Assembly: GCF_031143425.1 (NCBI RefSeq)
Contig: NC_090444.1
Coordinates: 1,353,156,323-1,353,220,322, forward strand
From: Pleurodeles waltl
Taxonomy: Eukaryota > Chordata > Amphibia > Caudata > Salamandridae
DNA: 64,000 nucleotides
Direction: 5' to 3'
Below, piece by piece: positions 20,473-32,440 of the stretch. Below the pieces are notes generated by a model. The model saw only the letters and a program-made list of their open reading frames with translations. It ran no database searches and was not told the origin of the DNA. The position numbers and the translations under genes are program-made. Position 1 is the stretch's first letter. Each line of letters starts with the position of its first letter.

Positions 20473-22550
20473 TGTTAGAAATGGGGTCTCTGGTTGGCAA
20501 TCAGTTTATACTCTGTCCAAGCAGGGACCCTCACTCTAGACATGGCAATGAAGTTACACACTCTAGATAACCTCTGCTCACCCCTTGGTATATTTGCACA
20601 AGCAGTCAAGCTTATCTCAGAAGCAATATGTACAGTATTTGTAGCAACACACACAGTAGTAGAGTGAAAACTCTACAAAATGGACACCACACCAGTTTAG
20701 AAAAATAGGTAATATTTATCTAAGTCAAACCAAACCAAAATGACAAAAAACAACACACACAAGTTAAGATAGTAATTTTCTAAAGGATAAGAGTCTTACT
20801 CCATAGAAATCAATGGAAACGTTGGTTTTACACAAAGTACCTGGTTTGCGTAAAAAATACAGCTGCACGGGTGAGCATGCATCAGAAAAGTCAGAGATGC
20901 ATAGATTCCTTACTTGCAGGTGAGGCCGTGCGTCATACCTTCCCCAGTCAGGCAGGCGATATGTCGTTTTTCTCCCTCACAAAAGAGCGATGCTTCAATT
21001 TCCAGACAGGGCACCCCAGGTCCGCACAGGTTCACAAAGACTTTGACGCCCAGGGACGATGCGTGTGAAATCTGTTTGCACTGTGTTAGAAAAACGTGCT
21101 GCATGGGGTTTGCATTGTTAGCAGCCGCAAGACGGTGTTGTGTCATTTCTCCATCTGCAACGCGTTGATCTCCCAGTCGCTATGCAGGTGGAGCATCGAT
21201 TTCGAGCCGCAAAGCGGGTGACGCGTCGTTTATCAGCAGCGTTGCAGATGGTGCATTAAAAATTTCCCTGCACGGTGCTCTGTGCGTGTATTTCAGCTCT
21301 TATTCTGCCAACTTCACCTTTCAAGGACCCAGGGACTGGACAGACCACCACTTGGCAGGGTAGGAGTCTCAGCAGAGAATCCAGGTGCTGGCAGACTAAG
21401 TCTTTGATGGCCCTGAGACTTCAAAACAGGAGGCATTCTCAGTTCAAGCCCTTGGAGATTCTTCTTGAAGAGGAATGCACCACAAAGTCCAGTCTTAGTC
21501 CCCTTTCACAGGCTGAAGCAGCAACTGTAGGATAGCCCAACAAAGCACAGTCACAGGTAGGGTCATCACTTCTCCTCGGCTATTCAGCTCTTCTCCTTGG
21601 CAGAGGTTCCTCTTCATTCCAGAAGTGATCTAAAAGTCTGGGATTTTGGGTCCAACACTTATACCCCTTTGTGCCTTTGAAGTAGGCAAACTTCAAAGGA
21701 AAGTTTCTGTTGTTTACCAGATCCTGTCTTGCCGAGGCCAGGCCCCAGACACACTTCAGGGGGTTGGAGACTGCATTGTGAGAGGGCAGGCACAGACCAT
21801 TCAGGTGAATAGTGAAAGCAAGAAAATGCTTTGTTCTAAAAGTGCCATTTTCAAACTAACAATCTAAAAAACAACTTCACTAACAGATGTATTTTTAAAT
21901 TGTATTTTTACATTGTGAATTTAGAGACCCCAAACTCCAAGTTTCTATCTGCTCCCAAAGGGAATCTGCACTTAAAAGATATTTAAAGGCAGCCCCCATG
22001 TTAACATATGAGAGGGATAGGCCTTGCAACAGTCAAAAACACATTTAGCAGTATTTCACTGATAGGACATGTAAAATCTTATGTCCTACCTTTAACATGC
22101 ACTGCACCCTGCCCATGGGGTTAACTAGGCCTACCTTAGGGGTGCTTTGCATGTATAAAAAGGGAAGCTTTTGGCCTGGCAAGTGGGTACACTTACCAAG
22201 TGAATTGGCAGTTTAAAACTGTACACACAGACACTTCAGTGGCAGGTCTGAGCCATGTTTACATGGCTACTAATGTGAGTTGCACAACCAGTGCTCCAGG
22301 TCCACTAGTAGCATTTGATTTACAGGCCCTGGGCACCTCTAGTGCACTTTACTAGGGACTTACACCAATCATTTAAAAGCCAATTACACATACACTTTAC
22401 ACAGGGCACTTGCACTGTAGCACTGGTCAGCAGTGGTAAAGTGCCCAAAGTAACAAAAACAGCAAAAACAGAGTCCAGCACACAGTCAAAACATGGGAAG
22501 CAGAGGCAAAAAAGACAGGGGAGACCATGCCAAGGATGCCAGGTCTAACA
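20473..22550 (-). repeat. 5' LTR of the Gypsy element (2.08 kb)
   Basis: Starts TGTTAGACCTGG (minus, 22550) and ends CATTTCTAACA (20473), giving the inverted ends TGTTAGA/TCTAACA. It contains a TATA-like GTATAAGTG (about 21656) on the minus strand. Same family as 13885-15140 and 62167-64000. Long for a Gypsy LTR. Short frames inside are not genes. Confidence 0.88.
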
Positions 22551-22818
22551 CACACCATTGGCTCTACAGACCATATGCATCCTGAGGGTGATGGGGTACA
22601 ATGGTCTTGGCGTCGGCTCCCTAAGGGAGTGGAGGCCAATGCTGCTTCACTGTTTCGGCCGAGCTGACTGGTGGAAACGTCATAAAACAAAGTTTTTGCC
22701 GGTCAGCTTGGTGGAAACATCGTAATAAAACAGTGGTGATGCCATTGGCTCTACGGCAGCCTCACCCTCGCCAGTTTGGTGGTCCAAGGGTTGGACCGCC
22801 AAACTCGTAATCGACCCC
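22551..22818. mobile_element. Harbinger-type MITE fragment, right end
   Basis: Ends CCGCCAAACTCGTAATCGACCCC followed by TAA, a terminal repeat of the same style as the Harbinger ends (GGGGTC, GGCGG). GCCATTGGCTCTAC occurs at its left and right parts. The left terminal repeat is missing; the LTR begins instead. Confidence 0.45.
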
Positions 22819-23261
22819 TAAGTCACAAATAACAAATGATGAAGTTCATCTATTTAAACTATCATGTTGCCCTCTAATACACTAATACAACAACCAGATC
22901 AACACATTTACAGTACACATGATTGGTCAAAGAAACTTCACTGTTCAGCAATACCCAGTTGATGTTTGATATTCTCATAATTTAAGTGGTCTCCTTTTCT
23001 TGTTGAATACCGTTTAGCTACCATTCATCTAAAAAATACTCATGAGTAAGCAATCAATGGTGTATCGTTCAATAAAGTGTCCAAATTAAAACAACATAGT
23101 CCTTGCAATTAAAAATTATATACATTCTCCATTCTCAATCGTTCATTCCGACCGGGAGGCTCCTCCTATTAACTCAACCAATTTCATAAGTATACAAGCA
23201 GTTCTTCATCAAGGTTAATCCCTTTCCTTTCCACACATCCTACCTCTAAAATATATGTGGG
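22819..23261. other. no gene recognised
   Basis: AT-rich, no repeats or frames that can be named. Confidence 0.4.
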
Positions 23262-23775
23262 GGCAGAGTTATCATTATTTCACAAAGTGCTACACTATGT
23301 TAAAGGGCAGGAACGTGCAGTATTTGATATGATATGGCACATTCCCGTCCTTTCCTTGTGCTGGTGAACAATGTGCTGCCTTGTGTCAACGCAGGCACTC
23401 TTGCACCATGGTGCATGGGTGCCTAAGTTGCAGGCAGGATTGTTTTTGTGCAGAAAAGGGCACTATCCTGCACAAAACAATCCTCAGAGGTATTTTCCTC
23501 TTTTTAAGCAGAACATTTAGAGATATTACTCTCTGTTGGGCCTTCCCTGGGATGTATAGCATTTTGACACATTCCCAGGTTTACCAGTGTTGGTAAATCT
23601 GTGAATGCACCAAAGTCCATGGGTGGAAGCATGGGAACATGATGTGCGCTGCCTTGTGTTAATCTGAATTTAAAATGACTTGTGTGGCTTGATAAATCTG
23701 ACTTTGTTGTTGCGCCGCTCTTTCGCCTCTTTGAGTGGCACATGGGTGACGCAACACAATGAAAAATATGCCCCT
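23262..23775. mobile_element. weak terminal-inverted-repeat element
   Basis: Edges GGGGGCAGAGTTATCATTATTT and AAAAATATGCCCC are partly inverted copies. The interior resembles 15440-15800 in places (GCACCATGGTGCATGGGTGC). No coding region. Older and less certain than 15190-15824. Confidence 0.35.
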
Positions 23776-24169
23776 TGTACTCTACTCTTCAAAGTGCTAG
23801 TAGTCTGTCTCCGGCTCTGGGGTTCTTGGGTACACAATCAATTCCAGAAAACCTGACTGTCCTCCAATCTCCTCCATGGATGTCATGAAAGTGTTGTGCT
23901 TGTTTCATGAATTGTTATTGCCCTATATGCTTGAGAATTCATTTCTTAACAGGGAAAATGATACTCCCCACATACCATTGCCCACAAGGCCAAGTAATAC
24001 CATAAAGAACATGGCCAGTTTTACAGGTGATGAATTTGGAAATGCTGCATTTATGTTTAATCTAGCTCAGTTCAAACTCCTTGATGATTGAGCTAAATCT
24101 ACACACTTGACAGTGGCCATATCTATGGAAACCTGGCTTGGATAAGGAAGGCTCCCTTATTATAATTAT
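23776..24169. other. no gene recognised
   Basis: A frame of 71 codons at 23876 has no recognisable motif. I take it as chance. Confidence 0.35.
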
Positions 24170-24440
24170 TTAGCCTCAGAGATAAGTTCCTGACTGCTTG
24201 CCAGACCCTGCGGCCAAACCCACACTGCAGTCAGAGGCTATGCGTGGCTGAGTTTGCATGCCTGCAGAGCGCCATTTGCAGGGCTTGAACCTGAGCCAGG
24301 CCCTGCTGCTAATTGCACGCACTGCACATCCAAAGGCCATGCATAGCATTGCTTTGTTTCCTGCAAGGGGTTAGCTACAGGGCCTGGCCAAAAACCAGGC
24401 CATGTGGCCAACTACACGCTGTGCATTGCCAAAGGCAGGT
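24170..24440. repeat. dispersed repeat, GCCAGGCCCTG type
   Basis: Several near copies of CCAGGCCCTGCTGC and CCAAAGGCCATGC. Same family as 17450 and 25920. Confidence 0.5.
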
Positions 24441-25199
24441 GGTTAGCTTTACTTATGGTAGCATAATATTTCACAATAAAATTCCCTAGAAATGTGCTGG
24501 CAAAAACAAAGGTTAAAGTGACATAGTTACATGAATACGGGAGTGCCATTATGACTTCTTGAACTCAAAATCCACAGAAATTGGCAAGATATAGTTAGCA
24601 GAGCTATAAGAATTCCTTGTGCCTGGTCATGCACTGCTTCTGCCATCACAGATTACATCAGTCATGACATGTTCTATGTCATCATTCATGACATCTTAGA
24701 TGACATAATTCATGACATCACTGATCATCAAAATAATCTACAAATGAGTATGTCATTAGAGGTCTGAAAGTAAGTATAAAAAAAACTCAGAATAATATGA
24801 ATCGTCATTAATGCCATCACACTCACAACTCCATTATGTGATGGAAGCTTGTGTTATGTGAATCATTGAGCCTGCACCATACACAGTTCATATTAACAAT
24901 CAACCACTGACAGAAGGGTAAGTCCTATTGCCCACAGTGTTTAATAAGTATACAGCTGTTCAGAGAAAACCCAGTTCCGCTAGATACTTAACTTCTGTTA
25001 AATAAATAATGCCCATTCTATGGGCAGCCTTTACCTACATTCCACACTTCACAATCACTGAACCTTCAGTGAGCAAATGAGTGGAAAAGTGGGTACCTTT
25101 AAACAGTGTTTACTCTATGGAGAGAGTTTACTCTGTACCACACTATTTGCAGAGAGTGAAACTCTAATGAGACATACAAACCAGAGTATTTACTATGAA
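24441..25199. repeat. dispersed repeat, AAAGGTTACAGGG family
   Basis: Non-coding. ACAAAGGTTA, AAATTGGC and a run of CATGACATCA-like words (24650-24720). The same style returns at 29100-30250 and 51530-52000, so this is one old dispersed family. Nothing else seen. Confidence 0.4.
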
Positions 25200-25919
25200 C
25201 ACTGTTCATACCATGAAAAGCTTGTTCAGAGAGACACTATTCATTAAAATACCCCAAAGTTTGAAGATGCTAAAGGTCATACTACCTACAGCATTCATAC
25301 TATAGAGAAAATGTTCCGGATTGGTTAGTACGTGGTGCACACAGTCGTCTATTTTATGTAGAAACTGACACGCTGAGACAATTCTGCCAAAATATTCAAG
25401 GATGCTTCCAGCAGGGAAGGCTCCCCTATAATGGTAGAGGAGCATTGCCTCCCCAATGGCAGCGGCAGCTGCAAACCATTTCTCCAAAAACTATAATAAA
25501 CCATGTTTATTATAGTTTTCGGGGAAAAGGGGTGGGGCCACTGGGATGATGAACAATGAGGGGGAGTGCTCAGCACTCCCCCTGACTGCACATGCATATT
25601 TGGCCGGCTGTCTCGGGCTGGCCAAACACACATGCGCAGAAGTGTCTCTCCAACCCACCAACACAGTTGTTGGGCTAGAGAGAGCATGCACAGGGTCCCA
25701 GTCTGCCTGGGAGCACCCAGCCAGTGTCAGGATTGGCCACAGGACAGGCTGGGATCCTGTGCTGGAGAAAACATGGAAGAGCAGAGGAACAGAGCATTGC
25801 GTCGCAGGAGCGGAGATAAGTGTTTTTTAAAATATTTTTTTTAAATGTTATGTGTCGCCTTCCCATGTGCCACTCCACCCCCTTGGTGACCGGCGAGCCA
25901 CGACTGGCTTTCAGTACTT
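25200..25919. repeat. dispersed repeat with a perfect hairpin
   Basis: GC-rich unit with an internal perfect inverted repeat at 25487-25519 (15-base arms, loop CAT) and the tail GGCGAGCCACGACTGG. No gene; short frames are not convincing. Confidence 0.4.
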
Positions 25920-26160
25920 AGTTGACCAGCCCCCTTTAACTACACCAACCCTGCACCACACATAGCCTTTGGCCAGGCCCTGCCGCCAACCCCCTGATAA
26001 CCACACCAACCCCGTGCCACACACAGCCTTTGGCCATGCACAGCACAGGTTGGCTGTAGGGCCTGCTCTGCGGCCTGGTCCTGCGGTCTACCCCTTATAA
26101 GCAACAAACACCACACAATGCACCACCGAAGGCTGTGCATGGCACAGGGTTTGGAGCTTA
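25920..26160. repeat. dispersed repeat, GCCAGGCCCTG type
   Basis: Three partial units with CCTTTGGCCA and CCACACAACCC-like words, family of 17450 and 24170. Confidence 0.45.
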
Positions 26161-26179
26161 AAGGGGCAACATTAAATAT

Positions 26180-27290
26180 ATATATATTTAGGGGGTAGCA
26201 CGGGCCCCCTGGGTCCTGGGGTCAACCCCCTCTTTGGGGCTACTTAAGAAATCTGGTTGGGGGGCCATATGGTTCCCCTGGCCCTGGCAACCACCATCTC
26301 CCCTGGGCAACACTAAGTAAATATATGGGGGGGTTGCATGGACCCCCCAGGCCCCAGGGACCACCACCTCCCCAGGGCTACATAATTAAAAAAGGTAGGG
26401 GGGCATTGAGGACCCCCCAGGTCCCAGGGGCCACCACCACCCTGGGAAAGCATTAATTAAATATGTGGGGAGCTGTACAGAGCCCCCCAGACCACTTTCA
26501 TGGGGCTAATTCATAAAAAATGTTAGGGGGGCCTTGTGGACGCTCCCAGGCCCTAGAACCACCACCTCCCTGGGGCTACCTATTAAAAATATTTTTGGGG
26601 GCTGCATGGACCCCACTGGACCCAGGGGCCACCACCTCCCCGGGGAAACACATTTCAAATAGTTAGGGGGTCCCTCCGACCCCCAGGGACCACCACCTTC
26701 CCAGGCCCATATTTGTTTATTTCAAATGGGAGGGGGCCTCACGGTCCACTCCCTAGGCGGCTTTCAGTCCTGAGGACTCCATCCCCCATGCCCTGGGAAA
26801 GTCATCCTTTGTGCCCTGGCCCCACTCAGGGGACCCAGTAGTGCTTGATGGTGACTGTGGGGGGGGGAGCCTCAAGGCCCCCACAGTCCCAGTTGATTCC
26901 TGTCTCACAAGGAGCTGCTCAAAATGCCACGTGGGCCCCCTCCTTTCATTGGTATGGGTTGGCCTTGGGAGGCGGTGGTCCCCAGGGCTATATGTAGCCA
27001 GGTAGGGGGGCTACGCAGCCCCCCTCTTTCTTTTTACAAATTTGTATTGCCCTTGGGAGGTGGTGGTCCCCAGGGCTGGGGAGTCTGCATGGTCCCCCAA
27101 CAATATATAATAAATCCCCAGGGAGGTGGTGATCTCCCTGGCCTATGGGGTCTGGCTAGCCCCCGTTTATTTTTTTACTCTAGTTCTGGGGAGGTGGTGA
27201 TTCCCGAGGCTTCCAAAAGCTCTAGGAGCAGCACCCTGTGAGCCCCCCTCCTTAATTTCATATCTGTCCACCCCCCCCCTGGACCTGGCC
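26180..27290. repeat. GC-rich tandem array that changes orientation
   Basis: Units of roughly 65-75 bp. From 26190 to 26740 they read CCCAGGGACCACCACCTCCC; from about 26950 to 27240 they read GGGAGGTGGTGGTCCCCAGG, the reverse complement. Related units occur at 28360-28450 and 51240-51500. Non-coding. Confidence 0.7.
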
Positions 27291-27299
27291 CACCCAGGG

Positions 27300-27985
27300 G
27301 CAAAATTAATTAAAAACATGGGAGACCATGTTTTTTTTTAATTTTTAGAAAAATCCACAGATCCATCTGAGGACTTTTGTAAAATAAAAAAATATATACT
27401 CTTTACCCCCTGGTAGGATCTCAGTGGGATCCCTGGACCAAGGTTAGGGGGCCAGGGAATTCATACACTGGCCCCTTTTCTTTTTTTTTGGTGTTTTTTG
27501 GGTCTCAGCTGCCAGTACTTTCTAGTTGAACTGTTGGCAGCCAATCAAATATCAGCATGGGAACATTGGGATCTGCGATCATCCGCATCCCTATATATCT
27601 GTATCTTTTAACCTTTAATATCTCAAAATCTACTGAACAGATTTACATCAAATCACAAAAATCACAATCTGCGTACCACAATCTACCTTGCTGCCAAATT
27701 CAGTGTAATTTCGTTCAGCGGTTCAGGCTGTAGGAGTGTCTAAAGACCCTGTGGTAAAATGAAGAGAGGAAACCCGTGTTGGGCCCCCCCATTTTTCTCG
27801 GCACCCGCATGACGGATCACTCCAACTACAGCTGAACCGACTATAAGTTTTGAAAATGTTGTAAAGATTTGTCAAATGGTGCCAAAGTCGGTGCCAAACA
27901 AATCACACTTTTCCTATGGAAAGTAGGTCCTAACTATAACAGCCCACTGACAATCACCTGTAGGTAATATATATATATATATACG

Positions 27986-28017
<32 letters not shown>

Positions 28018-28020
28018 AAA
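27300..28020. repeat. dispersed repeat and (AT)n microsatellite
   Basis: TCTACTGAACAGATTTACA, CAATCTGCGTACCA and CCTATGGAAAGTAGGTCC recur near 29.5 and 50.2 kb. The copy ends in an alternating AT run at 27968-28014 with one ACGT interruption. No gene. Confidence 0.55.
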
Positions 28021-28560
28021 ATAAAGAAAAGGGGGCAGAGTAGAAATACCCTGACTCCCTAGTCCTAGTGTTGGAGACCCTCAGGGCCGAAAAGCATTGT
28101 TTATTTTTAATTTATTCTCACGAGACCACAGAGGATCCACTGATCCCGGGATAATTAAAAAAAATAAAACAAGCGTAGTCTCCCAGGGAGTGGAACACAT
28201 GCGGTCGCCCTCTCCAAAACCAGTTTGGGCCCCAGGGGACCACCAAATGCCCAGGGCTTTACATTATGAAATGAGAGGAGGGGGGCCATTTGGCCTCTGT
28301 AGGCCTTTAAAGGTGCTGGGGGCCTGGTAATAAGAAAGGGGTCACACATACCCACCTCTTGATTTTGAAATTGCCCTGGGTACCACCACCCCCCCAGGGC
28401 ACTGTATTCATTAAAGGGGGAGGGGGCCTTGTGACCACCTCCCAGGCTGCAGGGACACCCTCCTGGAGCCATCAATGGCCCTGGGGCCGTAACCCTCCAG
28501 GGCTGGCTCCCTATGTCCCGAGGTGTCCACTTTGGGGACATAGTCATTTGCTGTCAGTTG
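28021..28560. repeat. GC-rich dispersed repeat
   Basis: AAGAAAAGGGGGCAGAGTAG and CCTCAGGGCCGAAAAGCA match the start of the block at 52360. Then come GGGGGCCATTTGGCC and CCACCACCCCCCC units as at 26.2 kb. No gene. Confidence 0.5.
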
Positions 28561-29090
28561 GTGGGAGCTATCACAGCTCCTGCCAGCAAAAGAAAGCTAT
28601 ATGTCCACTCCCTGTGGGCAGGAGCAAGAAAACTGCTCCCACTCACTGAAAGTCGACTTTTCATCTGTTTCCCTGCCCGCAGATGAAACAATTGCTCCTT
28701 CACAAAGGGAGTAGCAAAGTCCTCCAGTTGAGTAGACCTTTTGCACAAAACTGTGGACTCTTCTTGAATAAATAAGCAGGAGAGGATCCATTCTGGAATC
28801 TATATTCACTTCACAGAAATTAAACCTCAATAGGAAGCACTTGCAAACATATTTATAGCAGGTCCCTCGGCTGAAGCTCTGTTTTTGTATAGAACAAACG
28901 CTCCCAACTTATTGAGCTTATCCAAGGTAAAGGAAGGGTGTTTTCTCCGCAATTCCACATTGGAAAAATGCCTGCAGCCAACCACCACTGTACATGGCCA
29001 AAGGCCATTTGTGGCACAGGGTTGGATGCATATGGGGGGTTGACCACAGGGCCTGACTGTAGGCGAGGCGAGGGTTGGATTAACATAAGG
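28561..29090. other. no gene recognised
   Basis: Unremarkable sequence; 28970-29080 has one more copy of the GGCCAAAGGCC / GGGCCTGAC repeat. Confidence 0.35.
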
Positions 29091-30440
29091 TAATTAATAT
29101 CACTTAATATTAAAAACACCTTAGAAATTCACTGAAAAAAACAAAGGTTACAGGGATATTATAGGTAGGTTCTGAATTTACATGCACAAAACTATAGAAA
29201 TTCAGCTGTTACAGTTAGAGTTATTTCAAGTAGTTGTAACTCGTGCCCACAGGTAACTATAACTCATGCCATTGCTATGCACTGCTAATTACCCTAGATT
29301 TTAGAAGTCTTCTATGACATCATTAAGAATATCACTGTAAGATTTGCAGTAAAATTATCAATGAGAAAACTATGCATGGAGATGGCGTGAGTTATAGATA
29401 CTTAAGGACATGAGTTATAGTTACTTGAAATAACTTCCTGGTTGAAGGGTTGACAGCCAATCAGATCCCTGCACGAGATTCACAAATATTTGTGTACCTA
29501 CATATACAAATTTGGATGTCCTTTATTTTTTAAAACACCACTGAACGGATTAAAATCAAATAATAAAAAGCTGGTTTTCTGGACCAAAAGCCACCTTTCT
29601 GTCAGATTTGGTGTAATTCCTTTTAGCGGTTCCAGCTGCATTTGCGGCTAAAATCCCAATGGAAATTAAAATGGGATATAAAGATATAGCCAAGTCTAAA
29701 AACACTTTTCCTATGGAAAGTAGGTCTTAACTATAGATACCTACTGGCGGTGATATAAATATATATACATATGTATATATATATAAATGTATATACATAT
29801 AAATATATATGTATATGTATAGAGAGAGAGAGAGAGAGAGAAAGAGCAAGATAGATATATGTTCAATGCAAAATACAAAGGTTACAAGGATGTTATAGTT
29901 GTGACATTTCACACAAATCAGCAGTTTTAGTTACCTGAGTTAACAATAACTTGCCCCCCGTAATGCACTGCTTATGATTTCACATATTACATCACCGATG
30001 ACATGGTCATTGACATCACTGATGGCATCACTGATGACATCTCAAATTACATCTCTGATGACATCATCCAACTATAACTGCTGAATTTCTATGGTTCTGT
30101 GAACTGCTATGTATTTTTTAAATTCTATTTCCTAACTTTAACATCCCTGTAATCTTTGGATTTGTAAGTGAATTTCTGAGTTTTTCAAAATTCTGTTTCC
30201 TAACTATAACGTCCTTGTAACCTTTGTTTCGTTCAGTGAATTTCTTTGTGCTTTTAATTCTATATGTTAATTGCAACATGTACGTGTTGAGAGTGAGTCT
30301 GTGTATGCATGTTTTACTATGTGAGTGGGTATATGAATATGTTTATGTGTGTTAGCGTTTCTCCGGATTGTAATTGTACAATTGACTGTTAAAGTGTGTC
30401 TGTTAATTAAGAAATACGTTTGAGTTGGTTCAACAGTGGT
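29091..30440. repeat. dispersed repeat with AT and GA microsatellites
   Basis: AAAGGTTACAGGGATATTATAG and TAGAAATTCAGCTGTTACAG recur at 51.5 kb. Alternating AT (about 29752-29818) is followed by (GA)n at 29820-29841. CTGATGACATC words repeat at 29990-30065. No gene. Confidence 0.5.
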
Positions 30441-31250
30441 TAATTTACTGTGTTTCTGAGTTCAAGAAACAAAGATAAAATTAGAAGAAACCAATAAGCA
30501 GAGCAAAAAAGATGAACAGAGAGACAGAAACAGAACACAGTAAATAATTAGAAAATGGGCATTAAGGTATAAATAGAGGGCAACAAATGAGCACAAAAGG
30601 CAGAAAGGTAATAAAACATTTGAGCAATAAAACAAGGAACGTTCAAACAGTGCAAAGAAACAAGCAGGAAGACTGCAATAGAGGTTGATAAATAAGGTGA
30701 AATAGGGTAGAGGTGTGCAAACAGATGACAAGAAATGTTAGAGAACAAGAAATAGAGAGAAGAAATAATGAGAAAATGTGCAGAGAGGCTCTAGCAGAGT
30801 GCAATAAATGAGCAGAACTGCAGAAAGAGGACAAGAAATTAGTTGAAAACGTGTAGAAGGTGGAAACTAAAGAGAAGAAATGGACACAGAGGCACAATTA
30901 TAGGGCAATTAATGGGTGCAAAGACACATGAAATGACTAAAAATACACAAAAGAGTGTAAGAAATAAATATAGAATGGGCAGAACACAGAAGCACAGGGT
31001 AACTAATAGATACACCCCTGAAACAAAAGACATAAAACAATGAGTAAATGGGCAGAGACAGAGAGGTAGCAGTAAGAAATGACAAGAAAGGTACCAATAC
31101 AGCATAATAAATATGAAGGAAATGGTCAAAGAGGAATATACAGAGGGAACACGTGAGTAAAGTGGCAGAAATAGTAACAAATGTATAAAATAGGTATTGG
31201 GACACAAACAGAGAATAAGAAACCAGCAGAAAGTGAGGCACAGAGGGTAA
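30441..31250. repeat. A/G-rich imperfect tandem array
   Basis: Recurrent AATGAGCA, GACAAGAAAT and GGGCAGAGAGG words make an irregular array. Minus-strand frames here (up to 122 codons) are Leu/Ser/Phe-rich readings of the array and not proteins. Confidence 0.55.
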
Positions 31251-31690
31251 GAATGTTTTTTAAATATTCATTTAATCACCTGTGATACATATGTTCCGGT
31301 TTCACGAGTACATCGCCATGACAGACAGTGTGATTTTGGAAAAGTGGAAACCAGTTATATATATACAATATACACAATGTTTGAGTGCAGGTGTCTTCTA
31401 ATATAGTATTGAAACTAGTGTTTTCAGAATTGTTTTTATTATAATCTACTTTTAAATTGTATTTTGCGCTCTCACGACGACGACGATCTTTGCGGCGACC
31501 GGTGTTGAAAAAAGCATCATGTGACCTAGAAACAAAAGTTTATCATTGAAGAAGTCAGTTTTCATACAGTTTGATAGGAAGTTCATTGGTGTTTTCTGAG
31601 CAGCGCTGTACAGTTTTTGTTTTCAAAATGGCAAGTGGAAGGTCTGAAGGTTGTGACTTGTAGCTGGAGACAGAACAGCAGGGAGTACAG
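31251..31690. other. no gene recognised; possible 5' region of the BED relic
   Basis: Includes ACGACGACGATC and a CAAAATGGCAAGTGG near 31625 that could have been the start of the following relic. No open frame. Confidence 0.3.
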
Positions 31691-31930
31691 GTGCTTCATA
31701 TCAAGCACCAGCAAATCAAGATGAACATCAGGAATAATACTCGGATGAAGAAGGACCACCACCACTTAAGAAAAGTATTGCATGGGTTTTTTTGTAATAC
31801 CTTCTGAAGAGTCTAAGACAGTTGCAAAATTTGGCAAATGTACTCTGTGTGAGAAATCCCTTTCTGGGGGGACCGCACATATTCATGTAGTACAACGAGC
31901 ATGTTATACCTTCTTAAAACGTATCATCAG
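31691..31930 (+). pseudogene. BED-type zinc finger relic (hAT-like transposase start)
   Basis: Readable after one frame change: EEGPPPLKKSIAWV, then VIPSEESKTVAKFGKCTLCEK, SLSGGTAHIHV. An aromatic start (AWVFF), the Cys-x2-Cys pair and the following Gly-Thr match the BED finger at the N-terminus of hAT transposases and ZBED proteins. The expected His pair is degraded. No transposase body follows, and 31931-32440 holds nothing recognisable. A single relic domain. Confidence 0.45.
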
Positions 31931-32440
31931 AGACACCTAAGTCCAGATGTAGCAAAGGTTTTTACCCATTCTGTGTCTATGGGAAAAAGTGTTCGTACAT
32001 ATGGCCCCCAGAGAGGGGGAAGAAGAATTGGGTACCTCTATTCATGGAGTACCTATTGCTGAGAGAGAGTGTCCAGAGATGTGCAGTCATGAAGACCTGA
32101 AAATCATCTAGAGCTGTGTGATATTGGAACCTACTGCTTGAAGTGTAGTACATATCTCACTACAGGAAAGCAATCCTTTGAGTCGATTTTGGAGGCAGCA
32201 AGAAACCGTATTTGCTATTTTTTTCTTCATAATTCACTCCAGTGTTTTTGGAGTTGTTTATCTTTCTTGTGAGAGTCTTTTCTAGTTTTAGATGCCATTT
32301 TGATCAAATAAAAATACAAAAAAGTACAAAAGTGTTAGAACATTACAAAAAAAGAAAAAGAAGTTCCACAAAAAAAGAAGGAAATAAAGGTTCTTATTCG
32401 AGCTGCTTTTCCTGGTTAAAAAAGAGAGATTAAATGTGTG
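31931..32440. other. no gene recognised
   Basis: AT-rich, A-runs at 32346-32385, no frame of note. Confidence 0.35.

Larger units (their letters stand above)
17640..22550 (-). mobile_element. Gypsy-type LTR retrotransposon, 3' truncated
   Basis: Read on the minus strand: 5' LTR (22550-20473), primer site, gag start, integrase core, integrase C-terminus, reverse transcriptase start. The element breaks off inside RT at about 17640, and no 3' LTR follows. Between gag (19936) and integrase (19925) most of gag and the protease are missing. An LTR-like insertion (18487-19445) splits integrase. The order integrase then RT is that of Gmr1-like Ty3/Gypsy elements rather than ordinary Gypsy. Many stops; inactive. 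Confidence 0.85.

Noticed and set aside
23876..24091. A 71-codon plus-strand frame
   Set aside because: No motif, no splice context and no second copy; consistent with chance.
25206..25878. Short overlapping frames suggesting a small gene
   Set aside because: They lie in a dispersed repeat with a hairpin and overlap one another on both strands.
30462..31241. Hydrophobic minus-strand frames that look like membrane proteins
   Set aside because: They are readings of an A/G-rich array (giving Leu, Phe, Ser); all frames overlap the same repeat and none has a recognisable family.
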